Part shown: positions 27,211 to 36,674 of the stretch, piece by piece | Numbering within the stretch: position 1 is the stretch's first letter | Layout of the letters: each line of letters starts with the position of its first letter | Assembly: GCA_963707015.1 (NCBI GenBank) | Contig: CAVPOO010000009.1 | Coordinates: forward strand, 248,001 to 312,000 | Origin: CAVPOO01 sp963707015 | GTDB lineage: Bacteria > Pseudomonadota > Gammaproteobacteria > Thiohalobacterales > Thiohalobacteraceae | Direction of reading: 5' to 3' | Length of the DNA stretch: 64,000 nt | Translations under genes and position numbers: made by a program | Notes under the pieces: generated by a model | What the model was told of the DNA's origin: nothing | What the model saw: the letters and a program-made list of their open reading frames with translations, nothing else | Databases searched by the model: none

Positions 27211-27519
27211 ATTCTTTAGGAAGAATAAACGGCCTTTTTCCCGAGGTCTACGGGTATTTCACGCGTAACTGGCCAGTCATTCGAGCCGGGTCGACCTGCC
27301 ATTTTCGCGAATGCTTGCTGAATTCCGCCGTCATCGCCAAAACTTCCACCCTCTCCAGCTCCACTTTCCGACCAACCCAAAGGGCAAAGATCGGCCAGAA
27401 CTTACCGTTCCCGGACGGCTAGCGAACGGCAGGAACGCACCGGACTGTGCCGGTGTTCGCTAGATGTCAGTGCCGGGTTGACAGTGCGCGGAAAGCGTAG
27501 CTCGCATCAACTCACTCGA
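27211..27519. other. Intergenic region with a long hairpin
   Basis: At 27419-27463, CTAGCGAAC pairs with GTTCGCTAG (9-bp arms), and inside them CACCGG pairs with CCGGTG. No T tract follows. It may be a terminator remnant, an insertion-sequence end or an RNA element. The remainder shows no supported gene. Confidence 0.4.
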
Positions 27520-27702
27520 TCAGAATGGTTTCTTGCCTGGCCCCGCAAAGTACCAGACAATCAGGCCGATCAGTGGCAGGAGAAACACCACCAAAGACCA
27601 AATTAATTTTTCAATACTCTTTGCCGAACTTTGCAGAATCATCACAATTGCATAAATGTCCGCAATCAGAATTATAAGACCGCCAATTCCAGTTAAATCC
27701 AT
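27520..27702 (-). CDS. Small PLDc_N-domain membrane protein
   Basis: A 60-residue protein. The ATG at 27702 is preferred over the upstream start at 27729 because GGGGGAAG lies just ahead of it. Two membrane helices are visible (GGLIILIADIYAIVMIL and SLVVFLLPLIGLIVWYFAGPG), with a basic end. The second helix and the GLIVWYFAGP motif match the phospholipase D N-terminal (PLDc_N, cardiolipinase-N) domain. When standing alone, this domain is a small inner-membrane protein of unknown role. There is no operon partner close by. Confidence 0.75.
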   Translation of the reverse strand: MDLTGIGGLIILIADIYAIVMILQSSAKSIEKLIWSLVVFLLPLIGLIVWYFAGPGKKPF

Positions 27703-28029
27703 AGCTTCCCCCAATTGCTGATTATTCAAAATCCCATTCTAACCTTAAATGATGCAACGACAGATTGTTGAATGCGCGGAATGTGTCGTACCCGGTCATT
27801 TCGCTGGATAATTCCCGAGTCGTTTGGTCAGATGACCTTCTCCGGCCAAAGGCCAGCCACAAGAAACTACCGAAGGGCCGCTTAAAACCACATACACGAC
27901 ATTCCAAAACAGTGGGTATCCAGACTCCCTCGCCTGATTAGTGGCAAAGGCCTGGTAGACTATGCCCAGCGCCTTGCCCATAAGTACTGGTGCCCTGCTA
28001 CCCAGGACCGAGCGACGTCCGATGCCCCG
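27703..28029. other. Intergenic region sharing sequence with 36380-36430
   Basis: The stretch around 27812 reads CCCGAGTCGTTTGGTC then GATGACC, and ACGACATTC follows about 65 bases on. The same order appears near 36383-36430 (CCCGAGTGTTTTGGTC, GATGACC, CGACATTC). These look like remains of one dispersed repeat. No gene is supported here. Confidence 0.4.
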
Positions 28030-29700
28030 CTATCCATAATATTCTCTGCGGAACGTCTCGATCAGCGCAGTGGTATCCTCTTCAAGGACACCCATGGTAT
28101 TGAGCGCCGCCGCACCGATCTGGAGGCTTGCTTCCAATGTTTCCGAGATTGCAGTGGTTGCACCGGCTTTCAACAGCTGGTTGCAGTGTTGTTGGTCACG
28201 GCCACGAGCGTGAATGGCGATGTCCGGGTAATGCTGCCGCATGATATCGACCAGCCGCACGGCGGGCACGGCCTGGTCAAGCGTGCAGACCAGTGCGCCG
28301 GCCTTACCGGCACCCGCAGCTTTCAGTACATCGACGTGGCTGGCATCACCGTAGAAGACCGAAAAGCCGTCGCGTCGGCCTTCCAGTACGCGATCGGCAT
28401 TACTTTCAATGGCGAGATAGGGCACATTCCCGGTCTTCAGGATCCTCGCGACCCGTCGCCCTACGCGACCGAAGCCGGCAATGATGACATGCGGCTGCCC
28501 GGCATCGATGTGGTCAGTGCTGACACCGTGCCGGGCAGCTGACCTGCTCAGGCAGCGGTTGAGGTATTCGCAGAAATTCGCCATCAATGGCGTGGTGGCC
28601 ATGGTCAGCGCCACCAGCAGCGCCAGGATATGGAAAAGATCCACCGGCAGGATACCGCTGACGGTCGCCAGCCCAAAGATCACAAAGCCGAATTCTCCGC
28701 TCTGTGACAGCAACAGCGATACCCGTGTGGCATCCGGCGTTCCGATTCCCATGAGCCGGCACAGTACCCAGATAATCGTGGACTTGATCAGCAACAAGCC
28801 AAGCACCAGCCCGGTAATCAGGGCAGTGCGACTACCTAGCAGCCCAAAATCGATGGACATGCCAACGCCCATGAAAAACAGGCCTAGCAGGATGCCGCGA
28901 AACGGCTCGATATCGGCAATCACCTGGTGACGGTAGTGCGATTCCGCCATCATCAGCCCGGCAAGAAATGCACCCAGTGCCAGCGACAGGCCCGCCTGCT
29001 CCATTAGCCATGCGGTGCCAAGCACCGCGAACACCGCCGCGGCGGTGAATACCTCCGCCGTGCGGCTGGTTGCGACCAGCCTCAGGACCGGAGACAGGAA
29101 AAACCGGCCAACAAGGATGACGAGAGCAATCACGAGCACGGCATCCAGTATCGCGAACTCGATGCCCTCCAGCAGTGTGGTGTCGGCGGCGAGTAGTGAC
29201 ACCAGTGTCAGCAGCGGCACCACCGCCAGGTCCTGGAGCAGTAGCACAGAAAACGCCGTCTGGCCGTGAGCTGTCCCTATTTCACCGCGCTCGGTCAGGA
29301 GCTGCAGTCCGAACGCCGTCGAGGAAAGCGCCAGACCAAAACCGACAATCACGGCTGTTCTGAGCGACTGGTCGAACAGCAGGACAATACCGGCGATAAC
29401 CAGCCCGGTCACCAATACTTGTGCGGTGCCCAGGCCGAACACCATACGCCGCATGGCCCACAGGCGTGCAGGCTTCAGTTCAATGGCGATGATGAACAGC
29501 AGGAAGATGACGCCAAACTCGGCGATATGCCGGATTTCCTCAATCTCATCGATAAAGCCAAACCCCCAGGGACCGACAATGGCCCCGGCAGCAAGGTACC
29601 CCAGCACCGAACCGAGGCCTAGCCGCTTGAAGACAGGGACGGCAACGATCGCCGCCGCCAGCAGAACCAGTATGTCTGCGAGGTAATTGGTTTCCGTCAT
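28030..29700 (-). CDS. Kef-type potassium/proton antiporter (CPA2) with RCK domain
   Basis: A 556-residue inner-membrane protein. The N-terminal 370 residues form the CPA2 exchanger domain: GLGSVLGYLAAGAIVGPWG, AEFGVIFLLFIIAIEL, a LSSTAFGLQLL helix, LLLQDLAVVPLL with the ion-binding Gln-Asp pair, and LLLSQSGEFGFVIFG. The C-terminus has a TrkA-N/RCK nucleotide-binding domain (PHVIIAGFGRVGRRVARIL; FYGDASHVDVLKAAGAG). Kef proteins release potassium in response to electrophile-glutathione adducts or nucleotide state. No KefF/KefG-type ancillary oxidoreductase gene is adjacent. It is an intact relative of the broken gene at 26133. Confidence 0.9.
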   Translation of the reverse strand: MTETNYLADILVLLAAAIVAVPVFKRLGLGSVLGYLAAGAIVGPWGFGFIDEIEEIRHIAEFGVIFLLFIIAIELKPARLWAMRRMVFGLGTAQVLVTGLVIAGIVLLFDQSLRTAVIVGFGLALSSTAFGLQLLTERGEIGTAHGQTAFSVLLLQDLAVVPLLTLVSLLAADTTLLEGIEFAILDAVLVIALVILVGRFFLSPVLRLVATSRTAEVFTAAAVFAVLGTAWLMEQAGLSLALGAFLAGLMMAESHYRHQVIADIEPFRGILLGLFFMGVGMSIDFGLLGSRTALITGLVLGLLLIKSTIIWVLCRLMGIGTPDATRVSLLLSQSGEFGFVIFGLATVSGILPVDLFHILALLVALTMATTPLMANFCEYLNRCLSRSAARHGVSTDHIDAGQPHVIIAGFGRVGRRVARILKTGNVPYLAIESNADRVLEGRRDGFSVFYGDASHVDVLKAAGAGKAGALVCTLDQAVPAVRLVDIMRQHYPDIAIHARGRDQQHCNQLLKAGATTAISETLEASLQIGAAALNTMGVLEEDTTALIETFRREYYG

Positions 29701-30050
29701 GTCACATCAGTATCAGCGCGACGCTTTCTCTGTCAATAACAACCGGCGGAGGCGCCAAGACCGGTTGCGGTTCCTCGTAGCAGCACTCCTTTTTTATTGT
29801 GGAGCCAGCGCAAGTAATCGAAAGCGCCAGTTAGATCATCGGATGTGAACGGCCTGTTATGCTGCCTTTCAGACGTTCCGGCATGTAGCCTGAAGGACTG
29901 CAACGGGTCGGACTTTGCCCATTGAGGACGTTATGTCTCGGCAGCTATAGCCGATGGGCGGTTACCGGCCAGGAACCGTCATTCACCAAATGCGGGTGAA
30001 CGGCAAGTAGATACTGTAAACGGTCATTCAATTACAGCTGTCAATCCATA
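29701..30050. other. Intergenic region, no gene seen
   Basis: About 350 bases of low-information sequence between the antiporter and the transposase remnant. No frame here has a ribosome-binding site or recognisable product. Confidence 0.45.
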
Positions 30051-30275
30051 TCAAATCGGATCAATAAAACGATGGTGGCGGCCGTAGTAGCGGGTCAGGT
30101 TCACACCGCGGCTGAGCACCATCGCCGCGAGACATGCGATGAGATCCAAAGGCTCGAAGATCACCTGGGCGGTGCCGTCCCGAGAGGGCGTTTTCAGCTC
30201 AGACCGTACCTCGCCCTGCGCGGTCAGCGACAGGCGTTTCTCTAATTCGGCTGTAGATAGACCGTCTCCCTCCAT
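30051..30275 (-). pseudogene. IS91-type transposase C-terminal remnant
   Basis: The minus-strand frame reads a short peptide whose core, GEVRSELKTPSRDGTAQVIFE followed by PLDLIACLAAMV and VNLTRYYGRHHRF, closely follows the C-terminal part of IS91/Y2-type transposases (typically LKTPYRDGTTHV, EPLDFIARLAALVP, VNLTRYHGVFAPN). Only about 60 residues remain. No catalytic tyrosines, IS ends or upstream part are present, so this is a relic. It marks the start of the decaying accessory region. Confidence 0.75.
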
Positions 30276-30335
30276 ACTCTATAGTCAGGGTCAACGCCTG
30301 AAGAAAGCAGCAATGGCGCATACATTCCGGCGAAT

Positions 30336-32483
30336 TCACTGAGTTCTTACCGCCACGCTGGTCGCCCCCCGCGTGATCGCCCCAGCATCCCGGAAACGGA
30401 CGAAGACGCGATTGTTAGCTGGATCAAAGGGCACGGTGTCGCTGCCGGTTGCGAAAACGGCGAAGGTGGGTGTCTCACCGCTGGCGATGGTTGTGGACAC
30501 ACTCGGGCCGATAGCTGATACGCACTCCCCGCTGCCGGGATCGGTCTGGCACAGCGACAGCGTCACCGGCAGGCTCGCATCACCGGTATCCGCAGTGGCG
30601 GTTATCGCGCCGGCGGCGCCAACATTCACCGTGGCCACCGCGAAAAACCCGGTTCCGGTGCTTCCGGGAATATTGACGATACCGTCGTTGCCCACGGTGG
30701 CAGCGAGGGCAACGATGTCCGGGACGGGGGTGTCGGATGCCGAGAGCAGCAACGTGTTGAGCCCGAGGGTGACCGGGGACGGCACCGTGTTGGCACACTG
30801 AAAGCGCAGTTCAACGTCGATCGGATCAAACGCTTCTCGGGGATCGAGGACGACGACGAAACTCTGCAATCCTGCGACGGCGACATCAGCCGGTGTGTTG
30901 ACCGAGCCGGTCAAGGCATTGGTGATCGGATCCGTGGTCTGATAGGACACATCCGCTGGCACAGGCGTGGTCGCAGCGATGCTGCAACGCAGCGCCGTGT
31001 CCGCACCGCTATTCACGACAGAGGCGAAGACGGTGGCTGGCGTGCCGACCTCAACCGAGCGACTGACGGGCAACACCGCGGCCACGAGTGAGCTTACGGG
31101 TGGCTCACCCGTGCTCTGAAATTCATAGGCCCCGATGTCACAACGGGCCTCCCCGTCGGCATCGCCGTCCACCGGACGGGGCAGGTTGCGCTGGTCTACT
31201 GCGGCGCAACTCAGGTCGTCGCCCGCGTCGATCGCCGGGCTGCCGGCGAGCAGTGCGTGGGTGGGGGTGAAGCCCCCGTTGTCTGCGAGACCGCCCAGTA
31301 GCGGGTCCGTATTGACGAGATCCCCCGGCGCCGTGAAACCGCAGCTGCCGTCACTGTCGATGTTACTCCCCTCGGAAGTGGGTAGGCCAAACAAGTAGCA
31401 GCTTCCACCAATATTTCCCGCCACGACGCTGTTGCGGATGGTGAAGGTTCCACTCTCGTTGATGAGGACCCCCTCTTGGGCGATGACGGTGTTGTAGGCG
31501 ACAGTTCCGCCAGTAAGATTGATGGTGCCACCCCCCCGGTTTTCGATCGCCCCAGCGACGCTTTCGGCAATATTGCCGGTCACGGTGACATTGCTCATCG
31601 TCAGCGTGCTCAAGTTAAAGATGCCCCCGGCTTCTTGGCTTGCGAAATTGCCTGTAATCGTGACATTCGTGAGATTGGCAACGCCACCTTCGTTAGCAAT
31701 GCCGCCACCCGCTGTTGCGCGGTTATCGCTGATGATTACGTCCGTGGCGGTGAGCAGACCAAAATTAACAATGCCAGCCCCACGCAAGGCCGTGTTCTCG
31801 CTTATTATGCTTTGAGTAATCGTTGCACCATTGCCAAATAACCCCCCACCCCTGTCTGCCGTGTTACCACTGATGGTACAGCCCTCAAGCGTCAACTGGC
31901 CCTGGTTATCGATGCCACCCCCGGTGGCATCGGAACCTGTCCCGTTGACCCTGTTGTCTCTGACAGAGACGTTGGTCAGCGTGAGATTACCGCCACCAAT
32001 ATTCGCCTCCACCAAGATCCCGCCACCACCACCACCGACGCCCACACCCGCATCGATTGTGCCATTGCGTACCGTTACCTCGCTGATAGTGGCGACGCCC
32101 GTCGGTCGCACATGGAACACGCGATCCAGGCCATTAGCATCGATCACGGTGCTCGCAGCCGATACGCCGGTTATGATGAGGTCGGAGGAGATGTCCAGAT
32201 CCCCCGTCGCAGCGGCATCCTCGTCCCGGCCTGCGAGGGCGAACGTAAAGGTCCCCTCGGGTAACAGGATGCTGTCCTGTCCGCTGCCGGCGGTACAGCT
32301 ATCCACGGCGGTGTCCGTGTTCGCCGCGACCACCGCCTCGCGCAGCGAGCAGTCCCCGTCGTTGTTCAGCTCGTCCTCTGTGGTATCGACATTGATGACA
32401 GCCGCTTGGGCCAACCCGCTCCCCATGATGAAGGCGAGACAGCAAGCAATGTAATGACCGCGGCGGGTATTCTTTTTATGCAT
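30336..32483 (-). CDS. CSLREA-domain beta-helix surface protein
   Basis: A 715-residue exported protein. AAGGAG precedes ATG 32483, then comes a signal peptide (IACCLAFIMGSGLAQA) and the CSLREA motif (DGDCSLREAVVAANTD). A right-handed parallel beta-helix follows: repeats such as LTNVSVRDNRVNG, LEGCTISGNTAD and MSNVTVTGNIAES, about residues 90-380. Then comes the choice-of-anchor-Q-type region (AIDAGDDLSCAAVDQRNLPRP, CDIGAYEFQ). The last 250 residues are a separate beta-rich module that recurs, degraded, at 35612-36330. Such proteins are outer-surface or secreted polymorphic proteins; binding partners are not known. The third-codon GC bias agrees with a real gene. Confidence 0.87.
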   Translation of the reverse strand: MHKKNTRRGHYIACCLAFIMGSGLAQAAVINVDTTEDELNNDGDCSLREAVVAANTDTAVDSCTAGSGQDSILLPEGTFTFALAGRDEDAAATGDLDISSDLIITGVSAASTVIDANGLDRVFHVRPTGVATISEVTVRNGTIDAGVGVGGGGGGILVEANIGGGNLTLTNVSVRDNRVNGTGSDATGGGIDNQGQLTLEGCTISGNTADRGGGLFGNGATITQSIISENTALRGAGIVNFGLLTATDVIISDNRATAGGGIANEGGVANLTNVTITGNFASQEAGGIFNLSTLTMSNVTVTGNIAESVAGAIENRGGGTINLTGGTVAYNTVIAQEGVLINESGTFTIRNSVVAGNIGGSCYLFGLPTSEGSNIDSDGSCGFTAPGDLVNTDPLLGGLADNGGFTPTHALLAGSPAIDAGDDLSCAAVDQRNLPRPVDGDADGEARCDIGAYEFQSTGEPPVSSLVAAVLPVSRSVEVGTPATVFASVVNSGADTALRCSIAATTPVPADVSYQTTDPITNALTGSVNTPADVAVAGLQSFVVVLDPREAFDPIDVELRFQCANTVPSPVTLGLNTLLLSASDTPVPDIVALAATVGNDGIVNIPGSTGTGFFAVATVNVGAAGAITATADTGDASLPVTLSLCQTDPGSGECVSAIGPSVSTTIASGETPTFAVFATGSDTVPFDPANNRVFVRFRDAGAITRGATSVAVRTQ

Positions 32484-33189
32484 GCTTTTGCTCCTTGATC
32501 AGTGAAGATCTACTGTACTCAAAAGAGCGCCGCCTGGTGGGGCCTCGTTGACCCTTTCCATGACAAGCATAACCGTACGTGGGTTTGCCAAGGGTTGCAT
32601 TGAGGGATGTCAAGAAAGCAGGGATCGTTACTCCCGTCCTGGCCACTGATTCTGGCGCATGTTGCCCGAGCAGAACAGAGTTTTTTACTCCTAACCAGTC
32701 GTCCGCATGGCCATACACGCTGGAATCTCTCTTTGAAGAGTGAAGAACCCATGCTCCTATGTTCTGAACTTGCATCCTTCAGTCGAAGGGTCAAGGATGG
32801 AAATTCGACGACGTTTTTCCAGATACCCTCGCAGCTCTCGGACCGACTAGGTCGGCGCTCCCGGTGCCCGCTAATCTCACTGGCGGTGACGGGTACCCGA
32901 AGCGTACGGCGCGTGTCCCCAGCCTTTCGGCTACAAGACGCCAGATGTTGTCAGGGCTCAGGGCGTACCAGGACCAGACAATCGGCTTAGCCAGAGGGGT
33001 GGAAAGTTGGGGTCGACCAGTGTGAGGGGCTGGGGGTCAATCCGCGGTTACCGGACCGCGGCTCAGCTGGCCGACAGCTTCCGAACCGCTCTCAAGCAAG
33101 GCTTGGCTAAAGCCGATAGACCTGCGCGGGGTGTGATAGTCACGCCTGGGTCTGGTATCGCAAATCTTCGCAGGAACGGCTGGAGCCCT
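32484..33189. other. Long intergenic region, no supported gene
   Basis: About 700 bases between the divergent CSLREA and cNMP-domain genes. Frames are open on both strands but give no recognisable product. The right-hand 180 bases are in frame with the following gene, but their translation looks non-coding. Promoters for both genes should lie here; I could not place them. Confidence 0.4.
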
Positions 33190-35016
33190 ATGAAGGTACT
33201 CACAAAATTCGCTGCTAAGGAAATCTTGCAGACTCTCGTCCCGTTTCACACCTTGTCGCCAATGCACTTCAACGAGGTTGCTCAGAAGACGACTGTTGAA
33301 TCCGTGGGCTCAGGGCGGTACCTGTTTCGCGAAGGAGACCGCGACAACCAGTCCGTTTACGTTCTGGAGGGTGGTGTGAACCTGCTTTCCGGCACGGAAG
33401 TCGTTGGCAACATTGTTGGCGGGACAGACGCGGCACGCCACCCCATTGCCCACCAGCAGCCGCGCCGTGTATCGGCGTGTGCCCACTCACCTTGCGTTGT
33501 CGCGCGCATCGACTCCAGCCTGCTCAACCTGTTTCTGACGTGGGATCAATCGAGCGGCTACGAGGTCAACGAAATCAACGAGGATGAGGATGAGGACTGG
33601 ATGACCCGAATGCTCCAGTCACCGGCCTTTCTCAAACTTCCACCGTCCAACATTCAGCGCCTGCTGATGAGCGTCCAGTCAGTCGAGGCGAAAGCCGGGG
33701 ACCAGATTATCCGGCAAGGCAGTGAAGGCAAGCATTTCTACATCATAAAATCCGGACGCTGTGTTGTCTCGCGCAAGTCCTCCCCCAATGCGACGGAGGT
33801 CAGGCTGGCCGAGCTGGCGGACGGGGATGTCTTTGGCGAAGAGGCACTGGTCTCAGATGCCATGCGTAACGCCACGGTGACTATGGCAACCGATGGCATC
33901 CTCATGCGCCTTGCGAAATCAGATTTCGTCGAGCTCCTGAAGGAGCCGCTGGTCGAAAGGGTGACCTATACACAGGCCCTCGAGCTGGATCCTCTGACTA
34001 CCGAGTGGCTTGACGTACGTCTACCCGGCGAATTCGAAGGCTCGGCGATTCCTGGGAGTCGGAACATTCCGTTGTCTGCCTTGCGATATGAGGCGGACAG
34101 CCTCGACAAGGCCGTCCGGTACATCGTAGTTTGCGATAACGGCCAACGGAGCGAGAGTGCTGCCTTCATCCTCAGCCAGCGGGGGCTCAGCTTTTACCTG
34201 CTGGCCGGTGGTCTCGACAGTGTACCGGCTGCAGATCTGAGCGGGGAGCTGCCGATTTCCCCGGAACCGGAAGCGACTGCCGGTGCCGAGGTCTATGACC
34301 TGGCAAGCAAGCGCGGCACGCGTACGGAAACTGAAGAAGACACCCGGGAAGCAAGGGCCTCGGCGCCCGATCCTGATCTGACGGCCCGATTCGAAGCGGA
34401 GATGCAGACTGTTCGGACTCAGCTCGAAGAGGCGCGTGGCCGGGCCGAGATGCTTGAGCACACACTCGAATCCGCAGGAGCGACAGCGGAAACCCGATCC
34501 GAGGGTCTTGTTTCTGCCGTGGAGGAACGTTATCGAACTGAACTGGAAGACATGCGGGAGAGGGTGCGTGAGCAGACACTCGAGCTGGAGTACGCCTTGC
34601 AGGAAGCGCGCAAGGAACTGGGTCAGGCACAGGCTGAGTCGGTAAAGCTGCAACAGCGACTGCAGCAGCTGGCGCTGGAAGGAAAGGGCCGGGAGAATGA
34701 CCTCCGGCAGAGTCAGGATCTGGTCGAAGAGCTGGAGGCCGATGAGCGCAAATTGACTGCGGAGCTCGAGGAGACACGCAACCGGAGCAAAGCGGAACAG
34801 CGTCAACTCGAGGAACTTCGCGCGCAACTGGAGGCTCAATCCTCAGACCATACCATGCGACTCAATGACATGCGGCAGGCGTACGAAGAGCAGCTGATAC
34901 AGCTTCAGCGTCACTGTGAGGAACTCGAGAAGGAACGTGATCAGCGCGTATCGGCTGCGTCGGAGCCGGAACAGCCCGTTGCTGCTGTGTTGACCGACAC
35001 CGACGTCGTACCCTAG
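33190..35016 (+). CDS. Double cNMP-binding/rhodanese/coiled-coil protein
   Basis: A 608-residue protein starting at ATG 33190 behind GGAG. Residues 20-130 form a first, degenerate cyclic-nucleotide-binding fold (RYLFREGDRDNQSVYVLEGG). Residues 140-265 form a second one with an intact phosphate cassette (FGEEALVSDAMRNATV). Residues 275-370 are a rhodanese domain: DVRLPGEFEGSAIPGSRNIP, and an active-site loop CDNGQRS that keeps Cys and Arg of CxxGxR. Residues 410-595 form a long acidic/basic coiled coil. Likely roles are second-messenger sensing coupled to sulfane-sulfur handling and assembly; no DNA-binding domain is seen. The gene ends in TAG at 35014, but 47 more coiled-coil-like codons continue in frame to a TGA at 35160. 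Confidence 0.82.
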   Translation: MKVLTKFAAKEILQTLVPFHTLSPMHFNEVAQKTTVESVGSGRYLFREGDRDNQSVYVLEGGVNLLSGTEVVGNIVGGTDAARHPIAHQQPRRVSACAHSPCVVARIDSSLLNLFLTWDQSSGYEVNEINEDEDEDWMTRMLQSPAFLKLPPSNIQRLLMSVQSVEAKAGDQIIRQGSEGKHFYIIKSGRCVVSRKSSPNATEVRLAELADGDVFGEEALVSDAMRNATVTMATDGILMRLAKSDFVELLKEPLVERVTYTQALELDPLTTEWLDVRLPGEFEGSAIPGSRNIPLSALRYEADSLDKAVRYIVVCDNGQRSESAAFILSQRGLSFYLLAGGLDSVPAADLSGELPISPEPEATAGAEVYDLASKRGTRTETEEDTREARASAPDPDLTARFEAEMQTVRTQLEEARGRAEMLEHTLESAGATAETRSEGLVSAVEERYRTELEDMRERVREQTLELEYALQEARKELGQAQAESVKLQQRLQQLALEGKGRENDLRQSQDLVEELEADERKLTAELEETRNRSKAEQRQLEELRAQLEAQSSDHTMRLNDMRQAYEEQLIQLQRHCEELEKERDQRVSAASEPEQPVAAVLTDTDVVP

Positions 35017-35160
35017 ACGCAACACCTGGCGCTTGAGGCGCCTCGGGAAGAACTCGCCGGTGCGCGTTCACGGCTTGAGGAAACCCGAACGGCGTACGAA
35101 CCGCAGATTGACCCGCCCCGCACTGGGGCTGCGACCAACGCGAGCAATCGTTTTTCCTGA
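35017..35160 (+). other. In-frame continuation past the amber stop of the cNMP/rhodanese gene
   Basis: The frame after TAG 35014-35016 stays open for 47 codons. It encodes EELAGARSRLEETRTAYEPQ and similar residues, the same heptad-rich style as the preceding coiled coil. The original gene may have ended at TGA 35160, with a recent amber mutation trimming the tail. Occasional readthrough is also possible. Confidence 0.55.
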
Positions 35161-35224
35161 AGTCCACGGTAAGTGAAAAGCTGTTCGCTACGCTTTTCGC
35201 CCTGATCGACGCGAAACCTTGCTG

Positions 35225-35345
35225 AGTTCTGTCGCCCTCGCTTGAAATCTTCCGGATAATTCCGTCTCTGTCTCTTTCCTGTTGTCATCGTTCACCTCGT
35301 TATGGCAGTTTACAGTCTTAGCGCGGTGTCCGGATTTATTAGACC
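35225..35345 (-). pseudogene. IS3-type insertion sequence left-end remnant
   Basis: On the minus strand, GAAGTGGTCTAATAAATCCG leads into GGACACCGCG, like IS3-family ends of the ...CCGGACAC type. About 30 bases later a start codon at 35288 begins MTTGKRQRRNYPEDFK, the usual N-terminus of an IS3 OrfA (HTH_Tnp_1). Similarity is lost after about 17 codons. No OrfB or right end is visible. It is a truncated relic lying against the end of the coiled-coil gene. Confidence 0.65.
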
Positions 35346-35611
35346 ACTTCAGACACCCCTCTACAGGCGCAGGGGGGCTTAGAGTCGATGTTTGTTTCGG
35401 CGGGGCAAATAAAAACGGCGACCCTTGAGAAAGGCCGCCGCCTGGGGGGGCACCAAAAGCATGATGCGCAATTACAACGTATCACTTTGGACCCGTCGTC
35501 GATAGTGGTAGAACCACCCATTCCGATGCCGCGTCATCCCCACCAACCCGGTCACGCCGGACCCATGGAGCTGAGAACTGTTATGCGTTTAGCACTTGCC
35601 CGAGTGTTATA

Positions 35612-36330
35612 GCGTTCGTACCGCCACACTCGTCGACCCCCGGGTCACACCATCCCCATTCCTGAAGCGTACAAATATAAGGTCGCAGTGCCCGCATCTG
35701 CCGATACCGTGATCGTGTCTTGGCTGCCAACATTGACTGTCGCCACGGCAAAGACGTTAGCGCCCGTATCCCCCGTCAGAACAGCAATGCCGTCACCTGA
35801 CTGGGTGGCTGACAAGGCCACCCAGTCAGGTACCGGATTCGTTGATGCCGTCAGTAACAAGGTATCCAATCCAACTGTCACGGGTGCCGGGTCCGTATCG
35901 GCGCAGTTAAAGGCAAGCTTCACGTCGGTAGAGGGAATATCAGCTGTTGGTGTAAACGCGAAGACGTAGCTCTGCGCCGCCCCCTGCCGCAATATCCGCT
36001 GGCGTATTCGGCGTACCGATGAGCGCGTTTGTGGCAGGATCAGTGGTCGGATACACGAAATTCGCGGGGACAGCGGTCACAGAGGCGATGCCGCAGCCGA
36101 TGGTGTCCGCAGCACCCCAAGTGATGATCGTGCCAAAGGCGGTAGCGGGATTGCCGACTTGCACTGAGCGGCTGCTCGGAAAGACGGAAGTCACCAGATC
36201 GGTGACGCTTGCCGGTGGTTGCACCTCATAGGCGCCTACGTCACGTGCCATAACTCCATCCCCCTTCCCAGCGACCGGTCTTGGCGCCCCCCGTTGGTCG
36301 GCGAGAAGTGGAGTACCATCCGCATCTTCT
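35612..36330 (-). pseudogene. Degraded copy of the CSLREA protein C-terminus
   Basis: Read on the minus strand, two frames match the end of the 715-residue CSLREA protein. The first gives GAPRPVAGKGDGVMARDVGA, FPSSRSVQVGNPATAF and TTDPATNALIGTPNTPADIA. After a frameshift near 35985 the second gives YVFAFTPTADIPSTDVKL, VTVGLDTLLLTAS and VFAVATVNVGSQ. Near 35645 a further deletion removes about 30 residues before a terminal VRFRNGDG...TRGSTSVAVRT-like end. No beta-helix part remains. Divergence from the intact gene shows it is an old paralogous fragment. Confidence 0.82.
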
Positions 36331-36602
36331 AGTTCTCGTTTAATGACCCTTTGACCGAACCCGGCCCTTCGAGTGAATAACACCCGAGTGTTTTGGTCGG
36401 ATGACCGGAGACGACCCAACCACGACATTCAGGTTTCTCACTCTAAATCGGACGGTGGCCTCGGGCGAATGCCCGAACGGCCCTTTAGTTGACGCATAAT
36501 GTGGGGTCCCGTTTATCTGGAAGGTGTAATGGGACAGGCGAATGCTAGCTGATTGATTCGCGGATAAATTGGGTGCTATAACGAGGTCTGTCTGTAAATG
36601 TA

Positions 36603-36625
36603 TAACGAGACGTGAGGTCTCGTTA
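36603..36625 (+). promoter_or_regulatory. Perfect inverted repeat upstream of hicA
   Basis: TAACGAGAC-5-GTCTCGTTA, 9-bp arms, 50 bases before the hicA start. The octamer ATAACGAG also occurs at 36578 and in the attC-like site at 37091. It could be the operator bound by the toxin-antitoxin complex, or part of an older recombination site. Confidence 0.5.
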
Positions 36626-36674
36626 ATCACACTGTTATGCAGCATAAACTTGAGCATCAGACAGGGATTGTTGA

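Noticed and set aside
32607..32990. Possible small gene between the CSLREA and cNMP genes
   Set aside because: No start signal, mixed composition and no resemblance to any family; left as intergenic.
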